Shown here: in pieces, positions 17,968 through 27,567 of the stretch
Numbering within the stretch: position 1 is the first letter of the stretch
How the letters are laid out: each line of letters starts with the position of its first letter
Source: Aestuariibaculum sediminum
GTDB taxonomy: Bacteria; Bacteroidota; Bacteroidia; Flavobacteriales; Flavobacteriaceae
Direction: 5' to 3'
Assembly (NCBI RefSeq): GCF_014596945.1
Contig: NZ_JACVXB010000001.1
Location: 368,214 to 432,213 of the forward strand
DNA: 64,000 nt
The notes under the pieces: generated by a model
The model's input: only the letters and a program-made list of their open reading frames with translations
Databases searched by the model: none
Told to the model about the DNA's origin: nothing
Made by a program: the position numbers and the translations under genes

Positions 17968-19356
17968 ATGAATAACAACACATCTTATATAGAGAAAAAT
18001 AAAGACCGATTTCTATCAGAGCTAATAGAATTACTAAAAATACCTTCGATAAGTGCAGATTCTGCTTATAAAAATGATGTTTTAAAAACTGCCGAAGCCG
18101 TTAAAGACCATCTTAAAAACGCAGGTTGTGATACTGTAGAAATTTGTCCAACCAAAGGATATCCTATTGTTTATGGCGAAAAAATAATTGATAAAAACTT
18201 ACCTACTGTTCTCGTTTACGGACATTACGATGTACAACCCGCTGATCCACTGGAACTGTGGGACTCTGCTCCTTTCGAACCTGTAATTAAAAAAACAGAA
18301 TTGCATCCCGAAGGTGCTATTTTTGCACGTGGCGCCTGCGACGATAAAGGACAAATGTACATGCATGTTAAGGCTCTTGAGTTTATGACATCGACTAACC
18401 AATTGCCTTGTAACGTAAAATTTATGATTGAAGGTGAAGAGGAAGTAGGTAGTGTTAACCTAACAGATTTTGTTAAAGAAAACCGTGAAAAACTTAGCAA
18501 CGATGTTATTCTTATTTCCGATACGGGTATGATTGCTAAGGACATACCATCTATTACAACAGGATTACGCGGACTAAGCTACGTGGAAGTAGAAGTTACA
18601 GGACCGAACCGCGATTTACATTCCGGATTGTACGGCGGCGCTGTAGCCAACCCGATTAATGTGCTAACTAAAATGATTGCCTCGCTACAAGACGAAAATA
18701 ATCACATTACCATTCCGGGGTTTTACGATAATGTTGAAGAACTTTCTAAAGAGGAGCGTGCGGAAATGGCCAAAGCCCCCTTCAATTTAGAGGATTATAA
18801 AAAAGCATTGAATATAGAAGATGTTTACGGCGAAACAGGATATACCACTAACGAACGAAATTCCATTCGTCCAACACTAGACGTAAATGGCATCTGGGGA
18901 GGCTACACAGGCGAAGGCGCAAAAACTGTAATTGCCAGTAAAGCTTATGCAAAAATTTCAATGCGTTTAGTTCCAAATCAGGATTGGCAAAACATTACCC
19001 AACTTTTTAAAACACATTTTGAAAGTATCGCTCCAAAAGGGGTTAAAGTAAAAGTAACTCCTCACCACGGCGGGCAAGGTTATGTTACCCCAATCGATAG
19101 TATTGGCTATCAGGCTGCGGCAAAAGCTTACAATGATACCTTTGGCAAACAACCAATTCCGCAGCGCAGTGGCGGAAGCATTCCTATTGTCGCCTTATTT
19201 GAAGAGGAACTAAAAAGTAAAATCATATTAATGGGCTTCGGTTTAGATAGCGACGCCATCCACTCGCCTAACGAGCATTTTGGAGTTTTTAATTACTTAA
19301 AAGGGATTGAAACTATCCCGTTATTTTATAAGTATTTTACTGAATTATCTAAGTAA
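17968..19356 (+). CDS. M20 family dipeptidase
   Basis: 462 residues, a di-zinc metallopeptidase of the ArgE/DapE/carnosinase clan. Metal and catalytic residues are visible in order: VYGHYDVQP (His and Asp), GACDDKGQ (bridging Asp), EGEEEVGS (general base Glu and second Glu), ISDTGM (Asp), and DAIHSPNE (last His). It hydrolyses dipeptides, probably in the cytoplasm since no signal peptide is present. The start ATG at 17968 was chosen because the promoter -7 element occupies the upstream TTG. A large hairpin follows the stop. Confidence 0.93.
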   Translation: MNNNTSYIEKNKDRFLSELIELLKIPSISADSAYKNDVLKTAEAVKDHLKNAGCDTVEICPTKGYPIVYGEKIIDKNLPTVLVYGHYDVQPADPLELWDSAPFEPVIKKTELHPEGAIFARGACDDKGQMYMHVKALEFMTSTNQLPCNVKFMIEGEEEVGSVNLTDFVKENREKLSNDVILISDTGMIAKDIPSITTGLRGLSYVEVEVTGPNRDLHSGLYGGAVANPINVLTKMIASLQDENNHITIPGFYDNVEELSKEERAEMAKAPFNLEDYKKALNIEDVYGETGYTTNERNSIRPTLDVNGIWGGYTGEGAKTVIASKAYAKISMRLVPNQDWQNITQLFKTHFESIAPKGVKVKVTPHHGGQGYVTPIDSIGYQAAAKAYNDTFGKQPIPQRSGGSIPIVALFEEELKSKIILMGFGLDSDAIHSPNEHFGVFNYLKGIETIPLFYKYFTELSK

Positions 19357-19359
19357 TAT

Positions 19360-19480
19360 TCAGGGTGTTCCCAAAGGCACTTGAAAACAAGTGTCTTTGG
19401 GCGCGCTTTACGCTATATCTTTTTTTGTTTATAAAAGCAAAAAAAGGATGCCGCTTCAATCGCTAACACATATTCTCGGT
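19360..19480. repeat. Intergenic element with large inverted repeat
   Basis: CCCAAAGGCACTTG (19370-19383) pairs with CAAGTGTCTTTGGG (19388-19401), 13 Watson-Crick pairs plus one G-T, around an AAAA loop. Then CGCGCTTTACGCTATATC is followed by CTTTTTTTG...CAAAAAAAG and GATGCCGCTTCAATCGCTAAC. I associate the last motifs with a sequence scattered between genes in many Flavobacteriaceae, but only one copy was noticed here. It may double as the terminator of the dipeptidase gene. Confidence 0.45.
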
Positions 19481-19481
19481 A

Positions 19482-20342
19482 ATGAAAAACCAGCACACTA
19501 ACCACCTCATTCAACTTACGCTTGCTACCTTTTTTATAAGTACTTCGGGGGCTTTAGGTCGCTTTATAGATTTACCCATTCCGATTACCATCTGGTGGCG
19601 CTGTATCCTGGCTGGTGCAGCATTACTAGCTTTTAACATATATAAAAAATACAACCTAAAAATAACCTCAACATCTGACAAAGGGACGATTGTTGTAACC
19701 GGAATACTTCTGGGTGCGCATTGGATTACTTATTTTTTAGCATTACAATTATCTAATGTAGCATTGGGTATGTTATCGCTATTTACCTTCCCAGTTTTAA
19801 CAGCATTTTTAGAACCCCTTTTAATCAAAACCAAATTCGACCCATTTTATATCATTCTCGGTATTTTGGTCCTTTTAGGCATATACATTTTAGCCCCCGA
19901 ATTTAATTTAGAAAGTTCGCAAGTTAAAGGTGTCTTATTTGGATTATTATCGGCAGTGTTTTATAGTTTAAGAAATATTTTGACTAAAAAACTAACGACC
20001 AAATACAATGGCTCTAGCGTTATGTTTTACCAATCATTAGTAGTGTCTTTAACGCTAACTCCAACCTTGTTTTATTTTGATAGCGCCGGGCTTCAATCGC
20101 AATTCCCTTACATAATATTTTTAGGGCTTGTTACCACCACCCTGGGACACACTTTACTGGTAAACAGCTTGAAACACTTTACAGTTAGTACAGCTAGTAT
20201 TATTAACAGTGTACAACCTATATTCGGAATTATTATTGCTTTCTTCTTTTTAAATGAAATACCTACATTAAATACTTTTTTAGGAGGCTCACTTATTTTG
20301 GCAACTGTTATTATAGAAAGTATACGTTCCAGAAACAACTAA
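19482..20342 (+). CDS. EamA/DMT-family transporter
   Basis: 286 residues with about ten membrane helices arranged as two EamA repeats. Typical blocks are TFFISTSGALGRFI, the Pro-Trp-Arg segment IPITIWWRCILAGAALL, and LGMLSLFTFPVLTAFLEPLL. Such proteins export amino acids or metabolites; the substrate cannot be told. It stands alone downstream of the dipeptidase. Confidence 0.88.
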   Translation: MKNQHTNHLIQLTLATFFISTSGALGRFIDLPIPITIWWRCILAGAALLAFNIYKKYNLKITSTSDKGTIVVTGILLGAHWITYFLALQLSNVALGMLSLFTFPVLTAFLEPLLIKTKFDPFYIILGILVLLGIYILAPEFNLESSQVKGVLFGLLSAVFYSLRNILTKKLTTKYNGSSVMFYQSLVVSLTLTPTLFYFDSAGLQSQFPYIIFLGLVTTTLGHTLLVNSLKHFTVSTASIINSVQPIFGIIIAFFFLNEIPTLNTFLGGSLILATVIIESIRSRNN

Positions 20343-20457
20343 TATACAATATTAAAAAACCATATAATTTAACATAAAAACCTTAATTTTAGCAACTATT
20401 ACTAATACTTATTGCATATATTAAAGTTAAATATCTTAATAGCATATTTTAACATAA

Positions 20458-21057
20458 ATGAGCACACAAGCCAACGAAATTTTAATTTTTAAATCTTTCA
20501 AAAAAGGGGATGATTTAGCCTTTGAATATTTTTTCAATAAATATTATGGAAACATTGTTGGGTTTTGTATGCAATTTATTTATGACGAAGAGGAATCAAA
20601 AAATATAACACAAGAGGCCTTCCTAAACCTTTGGATTAACAGGTCGAAAATTAACCTACCTACAGGTATTAATTCTTTTTTATATACTTATGCTAAAAGC
20701 AAATGTTTAAACCTTTTACGGAGTAAAAAAATTAGAGAAAAATACAAAAACGAAACTTTAAACAAACGTGAATCGCTCTTAAATCAAGAAGTTTTAAATT
20801 CCTTTGATTTTGATAGTATGGATTTTTCTGAGCTCGAGCAAATCATTCATGAATCGATTGAAAATTTACCTAAAAAGACAAAAGAAATTTTTATCAAGAA
20901 ACGATTTGAGAATAAAAAAAACAAAGAAATTGCCCACGAATTAGACGTTAGTTTAAAAACTGTAGAGTCTCACATGACGAAAGCTTTAAAAGCTCTAAAA
21001 ACAAACTTATCTCCCTATTTCCCAAGTGTTTTAATTTCTATAATTCTTTCCAATTAA
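20458..21057 (+). CDS. ECF RNA polymerase sigma factor, FecI-like
   Basis: 199 residues. Region 2 (LAFEYFFNKYYGNIVGFCMQFI...ITQEAFLNLWINR) and region 4 (LPKKTKEIFIKKRFENKKNKEIAHELDVSLKTVESHMTKALKAL) are intact. It heads the rightward run sigma - DoxX-like - FecR-like - SusC - SusD. In this architecture the outer-membrane transporter signals through the anti-sigma factor to release this sigma factor, which transcribes the transporter genes. Confidence 0.93.
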   Translation: MSTQANEILIFKSFKKGDDLAFEYFFNKYYGNIVGFCMQFIYDEEESKNITQEAFLNLWINRSKINLPTGINSFLYTYAKSKCLNLLRSKKIREKYKNETLNKRESLLNQEVLNSFDFDSMDFSELEQIIHESIENLPKKTKEIFIKKRFENKKNKEIAHELDVSLKTVESHMTKALKALKTNLSPYFPSVLISIILSN

Positions 21058-21159
21058 GAAAATCAAAAAAAAACGTAGGGTTTTTAAAAACATAAGTGTA
21101 CAAACTATAAGAGCTTCATTTTTTTTGTGGCTTTTATAACTAACTACTAACACTTAACA

Positions 21160-21603
21160 ATGAAAAAAACTACCACAATAAGGTCTTTGTCTCCGAATTT
21201 TGGCAATCGCCTTATCACCTTATCTATTGGTTCTATTTTTTTTATTTTTGGTATACTAAAGTTTTTACCTGAATTCAGTCCTGCCGAGGACATAGCTAAA
21301 AGCACCATAAATGTTTTGTTGTTGGGGCTTATTCCAGAGAATATATCGTATCAGTTACTCGCGATCTGGGAATCTTCTATAGGTGTATTATTTATCCTTA
21401 ATTACAAACCTAAGTTAGCTATTTTTTTAGCTCTCATCCATTTATCGTTAACATTTTCCACCTTTTTCATATTCCCCGAACTTGTATTTAACAGCACGCC
21501 CTTTTCTTTTACGTTATTGGGCCAATACATAATAAAAAATATTATCATTTTAAGTGTGCTTGTTAGCCTTTTACTAAACAAACAATACGTTAACAATGAC
21601 TAG
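21160..21603 (+). CDS. DoxX-like four-helix membrane protein
   Basis: 147 residues, four predicted membrane helices (LITLSIGSIFFIFGILKFLP, LLAIWESSIGVLFILNY, LAIFLALIHLSLTFSTFFIF, YIIKNIIILSVLVSLLL), resembling the DoxX/YkgB type of small membrane proteins. It lies between the sigma factor and anti-sigma factor genes and overlaps the latter by eight bases, so it is translationally coupled. No role in sigma/anti-sigma signalling is known for such proteins; the position is unusual. Confidence 0.7.
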   Translation: MKKTTTIRSLSPNFGNRLITLSIGSIFFIFGILKFLPEFSPAEDIAKSTINVLLLGLIPENISYQLLAIWESSIGVLFILNYKPKLAIFLALIHLSLTFSTFFIFPELVFNSTPFSFTLLGQYIIKNIIILSVLVSLLLNKQYVNND

Positions 21604-22696
21604 TTTAATATACAAATACCTAAATAATAAAGCTTCAGAAGAAGAAATAACTCAATTATTTGATTGGATTGACAGTTCTTCTGACCATAAAAAGCAGTTT
21701 ATAGCAATTAAATCCGCCTGGGTGTTAACCGCGGGTTCTAATTATAGAAAGGAAGAAGCCTACAAAATAATTAAGCAAAATAAACTTAAGGAAAAATCCC
21801 GATTTAGAAATTACTGGAAGTACGCTGCAATATTAGTCATAGCACTCGTAACTGGTAACGCTATTTTAAATTCTCCAAAAGAAAAACTAAACAACGATAT
21901 TACTATTGAACTTAGTAATGGTGAAGTAAAACAAATTAAGTACAGTAAAAATAATACGTTCATAAAGGAAGATGGCATTATCATAGGTAAACAAAACGAA
22001 AATGAAATTATTTTCAACAATGATACAAATACAAAAGAATTAAAATATAACACTATTAAAATCCCTTATGGTAAAACATTTAAAATAATTTTATCAGACA
22101 GCAGTATTGTTCACCTTAACGCAGGTACAACCTTCAAATTTCCTGAAAAATTTATTGCTTCTCGAAATAGAGACGTTTATTTAACGGGGGAAGCCTTCTT
22201 TGAAGTTACTAAAAACAAAGAAAGTCCATTTATAGTGCATTCAGAAAATGTTAATATTGAAGTGTTAGGCACAAAATTCAATCTTAGCACATATTCAGAC
22301 GATAATTATTCGCATAGCGAGCTATTAGAAGGCTCTGTTAAAATTTCCTCATCCAGCAATTCTAACATTTACAAAATACTAGAACCAAATCAACAGGCTG
22401 TTTGGAACAAGAAAACAAACCAATTCTCTTTAAAAACAGTAAAAACCTCGGATTATATCGCATGGTTAAACGATGAAATTATTTTCAACAATATGCCTTT
22501 TAGTTCATTAAGCAAAAAACTTGAACGGGCCTATAACATAAATATAATTAACGAAAACACTTCGTTAGCGAATCAGGATTTTACAGGTACCATTAACGTT
22601 AAAGAATCTAGTGTAGAAAGTTTGTTTGCTTTACTACAACTGGATACACCTTTTGAATATATAATAGACAAAAACACAATAAGAATTAAAGACTAA
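21596..22696 (+). CDS. FecR-family anti-sigma factor
   Basis: 366 residues. The N-terminal cytoplasmic part (about 1-75) is followed by one membrane helix (YAAILVIALVTGNAIL) and a periplasmic FecR domain with IPYGKTFKIILSDSSIVHLNAGTTF, LTGEAFFEV and FIVHSENVNIEVLGTKFNL, ending in a DUF4974-type domain (NMPFSSLSKKLERAYNI). It should hold the FecI-like sigma factor and receive the signal from the STN domain of the SusC-like protein that begins 22 bases downstream. Confidence 0.93.
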   Translation: MTSLIYKYLNNKASEEEITQLFDWIDSSSDHKKQFIAIKSAWVLTAGSNYRKEEAYKIIKQNKLKEKSRFRNYWKYAAILVIALVTGNAILNSPKEKLNNDITIELSNGEVKQIKYSKNNTFIKEDGIIIGKQNENEIIFNNDTNTKELKYNTIKIPYGKTFKIILSDSSIVHLNAGTTFKFPEKFIASRNRDVYLTGEAFFEVTKNKESPFIVHSENVNIEVLGTKFNLSTYSDDNYSHSELLEGSVKISSSSNSNIYKILEPNQQAVWNKKTNQFSLKTVKTSDYIAWLNDEIIFNNMPFSSLSKKLERAYNINIINENTSLANQDFTGTINVKESSVESLFALLQLDTPFEYIIDKNTIRIKD

Positions 22697-22718
22697 CTGA
22701 TATATAATTTTGAAACTA

Positions 22719-25700
22719 ATGACAATCAAACTAAAACAAATACACCTTACCAAATGGTTGTTTTTATTGAGCATTTATTTGTTTAGCTGTTTAAGTTTTT
22801 CGCAAAACAAAACGGTTACACTCAATGTTTCTAAAAAACCTTTAAGTACAATAATTCAATCTATTGAACAACAAACCGGATATAGATTTATCTACAACTC
22901 CAACAAAATTGATGTATCAAAAACATACAGTGTAAATGTTACCAAAACACCCCTTATCGATGTGCTTAATTCTTTATTTAAAGATGAAGATATAGCCTAT
23001 GCTATAAATAGCAATCAGGTTTTATTAACCGATAAAAAGAATAAACCCACGGTTAATAACAGCCGATTAATTAAAGGAAAAGTACTAACTAACTCCGACA
23101 ACTTCCCACTAGCTGGCGCTACAGTATTAATTAAGGGGAAAAGTATTGGTGCTGTAACAGATATAGACGGAAACTTTGTTTATACAATTAAAGGAGACGA
23201 CATAGAAAGCATGGAGCTTGAAGCATCTTATCTCGGCATGAAATCTCAATCCTTATTAATAGGAAACAAAACTGAATTCATTTTTAAACTTGAAGAAGAT
23301 ATTAGCCAACTAACCGAAGTGGTTATTACCTCTTCATATGGCACAGAAAAACTTCGTGAAGAAGTTGTAGGCAGCATCAGTACATTATATGCAAAAGACA
23401 TCGCTGTAGAGCAAGCTTCAGAGAGTATTGATAAAATGATTGAAGGACAAATTGCAGGTGTCTTGGTAGAAAATACTTCAGGAGTTGGAGGTCCTGTAAA
23501 AATAAATATTCGAGGTCAGGGTAGTTTAACCCCTCTCGGAAATTCAATTTTAGGAACATCAACCCAACCGTTAATTATTATAGATGGCGTAATAATGGCC
23601 GAAGAAGTTGGTATTGATAGCGATTTTTTTGATGGAAGCGGAACCTTCTCTGAAAATTTATCAAACCCTCTGGCTCAAATTGCCCCTGAAACCATAGAGA
23701 GTATTAACGTTTTAAAAGATGCTGCTGCCGTTAGTATTTACGGTGCCGATGGTGCCAACGGTGTTATTATCATTACTACAAAAAAAGGAAAATCAGGGCG
23801 TACTAAATTTGGTTTCACTTCCCAATTAGGGGTTTCTAATGCTATTAACCAAATTAAATATTTAAATGGTAAACAATACAGCGACTTAAGAAATGAATAT
23901 TTAAAAAATACTGGAGGTACACCTAGTGGTTATAACGGTATAGATACCGATTGGTTTGATTTATTAAATGGCACAGGTATTTACAACAAATACGGAATTA
24001 ATGTTTCTGGAGGGAATGATAAATTAACTTTTCGTACTAATTTAAGTTATTTAAAAATAGATGAACCTCAATTAGGAAACAATACCAACCAATTAAATTT
24101 GGGTGTAAATTTAGGCTACAACCTCAATAAACTTAGTATTTCAGCATCGTTAAATCCAAGTTTTATTAAAAAAGAAGCGCCAAACATTTATTATAATTAT
24201 GCTTTTGCCCCAACCCTCCCTGTTTACGATGAAACTGGAAATTATGCCTTAACAGGTGTTATTGGTTTAGGAAACCCTTTAGCTGCGATTGAACAAAATA
24301 GAAATATAGCCAACAGTTATGGTTTAATTGGAAGTATCAATGCCAAGTACCAATTAAGTGATGTATTTACCTTTACAACCCTATTTGGTTTAGACTATAA
24401 AGACAAAGAACAAGATCGCTATTTTTCTGGCGCAAACGAAAGTGGCAGACCTAGTGGAAACTTCATATTAAATGGAGAATCCTACAAAAGATGGGGACGT
24501 AGAGTCATTAATAAACGTAACAGTTCAAAGTGGAATTGGAACGGTCAATTGTCCTTTCAAAAAAACTTTAACGAAGCACATAATTTAGACGGCATTTTAG
24601 GTTTTGAAATTTCTGAAGAAAAAGCAAATTTTGACTACGCATCTGGCGCAGGGTTTGTAAATCCTAATATTGTAAACGCCGTTACAGATGCTATTCAAGA
24701 TGACGACCCAGAAACAGAGGATGACGACACCCTTAATTTACAAACTTATCGTGATGATATAAATTATAATTCCAGAGTATCCTTATTCTCCCAAATTAAT
24801 TACAACTATAAAAAACGCTATTTTGTATTAGGAAACATTAGACGTGACCAAAGTTCTGTATTTGGATCGGATACCGATGTAGCCTATAATGGCGGACTAG
24901 GTGTTGCTTGGATTTTAACCAACGAAAACTTTTTAAACTCGAATAATTGGTTAGATTTTTTAAAACTAAAAGTAAGTTACGGTACCTCAGGAAATTCAAG
25001 AATAGGGTCGTATAGGTCTAAAGGATTATATGCTACCAACGAAAATGGATATAATGGTTTAGATTACGCCAATACCTCAACACCAACCAACCCGAATCTG
25101 GGGTGGGAAAGAAACACAAAATTTGATACAGGTTTAGAAGCCACCATTTTCAAAAACGTTACCCTTAATCTAAACTATTTTTACGATGCAATAAGCGATT
25201 TAATTACCAGTAGAGACTTACCCTCTGAAACCGGCTATAATTCCATGCAAATGAATGCAGCAAACATGTACAACAAGGGTATAGAGTTTTCTACTAATAT
25301 TAAATGGTTTAATAAAGCCTTTAAATGGCGTACCTCATTTAATATTGCCACCTTAAAAAACAAAGTTACGCATTTAGAAGGCTTGGGTGATGACTTCTCA
25401 CTTGCTCAACAAGCCTTAGCCCAAAAAATTGGGTACAGCACCTCAATTATCTGGGGATTAAATTATGCTGGAATAGACCCTGCAACAGGACGTGAACTTG
25501 TTGAAGTAAATAACCAAATTTATGATGCCGCAATGTACAACAGTCTATTTTCTGCTTCAGATTGGGTTCCTATTGGCGACCGCCAATCTGACGTGTACGG
25601 AGGGTTTAGTAATACTTTTTCATATAAAGGTCTTAATCTAAGTATTAGAGGCTCTTACCAGCTTGGGGGAAGCTTTTTAGTTGAAGACGAATTAATTTCA

Positions 25701-26054
25701 CAATACCGAATTTCATCAAATAGAAATATGTCGGTTAACGCCTACGATTATTGGAGAGAACCAGGCGATATAGCTACCCAACCTCTAGTAACAAATAACA
25801 ATCCTTTATTGCCTAATTCAAGTAAGTTTCTTTACGATGCTTCGTATTTAAAAATTTCTAATATCAACTTAAATTATAATGTCCCTGTAAATGACATTAC
25901 TTTTTTAGACACGCTTAATCTCTTTGCAGATATCTCGAATGTACTGTATTGGTATAAAGAGAAAAGTCCTGAAGGATTAAATGGAATTCGTGAATTCCGC
26001 TTTAAATACCCACAGGCAAGAACAATTTCTCTTGGTATTAACGCTAAATTTTAA
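22719..26054 (+). CDS. SusC/RagA-type TonB-dependent transporter with STN domain
   Basis: About 1111 residues. The ATG at 22719 was preferred to a TTG at 22710; it leads into a signal peptide ending LSFSQN. Domains in order: secretin/TonB N-terminal signalling domain (about 30-105, LSTIIQSIEQQTGYRFIYNS), carboxypeptidase-regulatory-like domain (IKGKVLTNSDNFPLAGATVLIKG), plug (DKMIEGQIAGVLVE, LKDAAAVSIYGADGANGVI), and a 22-strand barrel ending LGINAKF. The STN domain connects it to the FecR protein. Substrate is unknown: SusC proteins import glycans or other large nutrients, but the flanking genes (peroxidase, sigma/anti-sigma) are also seen in metal-related loci. Confidence 0.95.
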   Translation: MTIKLKQIHLTKWLFLLSIYLFSCLSFSQNKTVTLNVSKKPLSTIIQSIEQQTGYRFIYNSNKIDVSKTYSVNVTKTPLIDVLNSLFKDEDIAYAINSNQVLLTDKKNKPTVNNSRLIKGKVLTNSDNFPLAGATVLIKGKSIGAVTDIDGNFVYTIKGDDIESMELEASYLGMKSQSLLIGNKTEFIFKLEEDISQLTEVVITSSYGTEKLREEVVGSISTLYAKDIAVEQASESIDKMIEGQIAGVLVENTSGVGGPVKINIRGQGSLTPLGNSILGTSTQPLIIIDGVIMAEEVGIDSDFFDGSGTFSENLSNPLAQIAPETIESINVLKDAAAVSIYGADGANGVIIITTKKGKSGRTKFGFTSQLGVSNAINQIKYLNGKQYSDLRNEYLKNTGGTPSGYNGIDTDWFDLLNGTGIYNKYGINVSGGNDKLTFRTNLSYLKIDEPQLGNNTNQLNLGVNLGYNLNKLSISASLNPSFIKKEAPNIYYNYAFAPTLPVYDETGNYALTGVIGLGNPLAAIEQNRNIANSYGLIGSINAKYQLSDVFTFTTLFGLDYKDKEQDRYFSGANESGRPSGNFILNGESYKRWGRRVINKRNSSKWNWNGQLSFQKNFNEAHNLDGILGFEISEEKANFDYASGAGFVNPNIVNAVTDAIQDDDPETEDDDTLNLQTYRDDINYNSRVSLFSQINYNYKKRYFVLGNIRRDQSSVFGSDTDVAYNGGLGVAWILTNENFLNSNNWLDFLKLKVSYGTSGNSRIGSYRSKGLYATNENGYNGLDYANTSTPTNPNLGWERNTKFDTGLEATIFKNVTLNLNYFYDAISDLITSRDLPSETGYNSMQMNAANMYNKGIEFSTNIKWFNKAFKWRTSFNIATLKNKVTHLEGLGDDFSLAQQALAQKIGYSTSIIWGLNYAGIDPATGRELVEVNNQIYDAAMYNSLFSASDWVPIGDRQSDVYGGFSNTFSYKGLNLSIRGSYQLGGSFLVEDELISQYRISSNRNMSVNAYDYWREPGDIATQPLVTNNNPLLPNSSKFLYDASYLKISNINLNYNVPVNDITFLDTLNLFADISNVLYWYKEKSPEGLNGIREFRFKYPQARTISLGINAKF

Positions 26055-26058
26055 ACTT

Positions 26059-27567
26059 ATGAAACAACTAAAATATATATTTTTAAATGGTCTTGTTCTA
26101 ATTATTGTATTTAGCACCTGCGGATGCAGCGATTTTTTAGAACAAGAGCCAGGAGCACAAGTATCTATTAACGAACAATTATCCAGCAAAGCAGGAGTTC
26201 AAGAAGCTTTAACTGGTATTTACAAAGACATCGAAGGACTTGTTCGTTCGGCCAATTTTGGCCTATATGCCGATTACCAAGGTGGAAACCTTACTTTTAC
26301 GCCTAGCCAGGCAAATAGCATTAAGGGAGAAATCTCTACTCCAAATCAAATAGAAAACACCTACAACTTTCAGGATCAGTCTAATAATAGCGATTTTAGT
26401 TCTTTCTACAATAATAGCTACGATATTATTAATCAGGTAAATTTAATATTAGAATTTATCAATGAAGTTCCAGATGCTTCTCAAACCGAAAAAAATCAGA
26501 TAATTGCCGAAGCACTGAGTATTCGTGGTTACACACATTTTCTGTTAAGTTTAATTTATTGTCAAAATTACGACTTCACCAACGATGCCAGCCATTTAGG
26601 TATTGTTTACAATACTAAAACCCTTACGAATGGAGAAATAAACTACCCTAGCAGAGAAACGCTTTCAAACACCTATAAATTTATTGAAACCGATTTACTA
26701 GAGGCCATTGAATTATATACTCCAGAGAATGCATTAGGCAAAGGTCCTGCAACCTCATACTTTACCGAGTATGCCACAAAAGCTTTACTTGCCAGAGTAT
26801 ATTTATATAAAAACGATTGGGATAATGCTTTTAAAATGGCTAATGATGTTATTAGCAATTCAGGTAAAATACTAACCCCGAAAAGCGAATATATCTCTGA
26901 ATGGAAAGAACCCAATGCGCCACTCTCCGAAATGCTACTTGAATTTTCGCCACCAAGAGACAACGAAGATGACGTTTCTGCAGGAATGTACCAATATTAC
27001 GGATATTTTTATGATGCGAAAGAAAACACATTACAGTACAGCAGATATGTTAGTTCACAAGATTTATTAAACCTTTTTGAACCAGATGATTTACGGATTC
27101 AACTTTTTCAAAGTTTCGATATTGAAACCTTTAGCGGCATGGTTAATGGAGAAAGAGATTATGATGATTTACCATACTATTTTACTAACAAATATCAAGA
27201 TAATGCTGGCTATATAGCTTTTAGACTAAGTGAAATGTACCTAATTCGCGCAGAAGCTTATTTAAACAATGAAAAATTTGAAGAAGCTAAAAACGATATA
27301 AACACCATTAGATCCAGAGCAAATGCTTCCTTGTTAGAAAACACTAATAATCTCGAAGATGCAATTTTATTAGAGCGAAGAAAAGAACTTTGTTTTGAAG
27401 GTCACTTGTTTTTCGATTTAAGAAGAAACCACAAAGATATTATTAGAAATCAAGGCTGCTACTCAACGGTGTGTAATTTAAGTTACCCATCTCCAAAACT
27501 CATTTTACCAATACCGTTAAACAACCTAAACCTAAACTCAAATTTAAAACAAAATGAATCGTACTAA
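26059..27567 (+). CDS. SusD/RagB-family nutrient-binding lipoprotein
   Basis: 502 residues from the ATG at 26059, five bases after the SusC stop; longer upstream frame was rejected because this ATG opens a lipoprotein signal (VFSTCGCSDFLEQEP). The SusD fold is shown by the N-terminal TPR-like region (QEALTGIYKDIEGLV, IIAEALSIRGYTHFLL) and the C-terminal FRLSEMYLIRAEAYLN...RRKELCFEGHLFFDLRR. It forms the lid over the SusC channel on the cell surface and overlaps the next gene by 14 bases. Confidence 0.95.
   Translation: MKQLKYIFLNGLVLIIVFSTCGCSDFLEQEPGAQVSINEQLSSKAGVQEALTGIYKDIEGLVRSANFGLYADYQGGNLTFTPSQANSIKGEISTPNQIENTYNFQDQSNNSDFSSFYNNSYDIINQVNLILEFINEVPDASQTEKNQIIAEALSIRGYTHFLLSLIYCQNYDFTNDASHLGIVYNTKTLTNGEINYPSRETLSNTYKFIETDLLEAIELYTPENALGKGPATSYFTEYATKALLARVYLYKNDWDNAFKMANDVISNSGKILTPKSEYISEWKEPNAPLSEMLLEFSPPRDNEDDVSAGMYQYYGYFYDAKENTLQYSRYVSSQDLLNLFEPDDLRIQLFQSFDIETFSGMVNGERDYDDLPYYFTNKYQDNAGYIAFRLSEMYLIRAEAYLNNEKFEEAKNDINTIRSRANASLLENTNNLEDAILLERRKELCFEGHLFFDLRRNHKDIIRNQGCYSTVCNLSYPSPKLILPIPLNNLNLNSNLKQNESY

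Noticed and set aside
25981..26058. 26-residue N-terminal extension of SusD
   Set aside because: It overlaps the SusC coding region and would bury the lipoprotein signal that starts at 26059.
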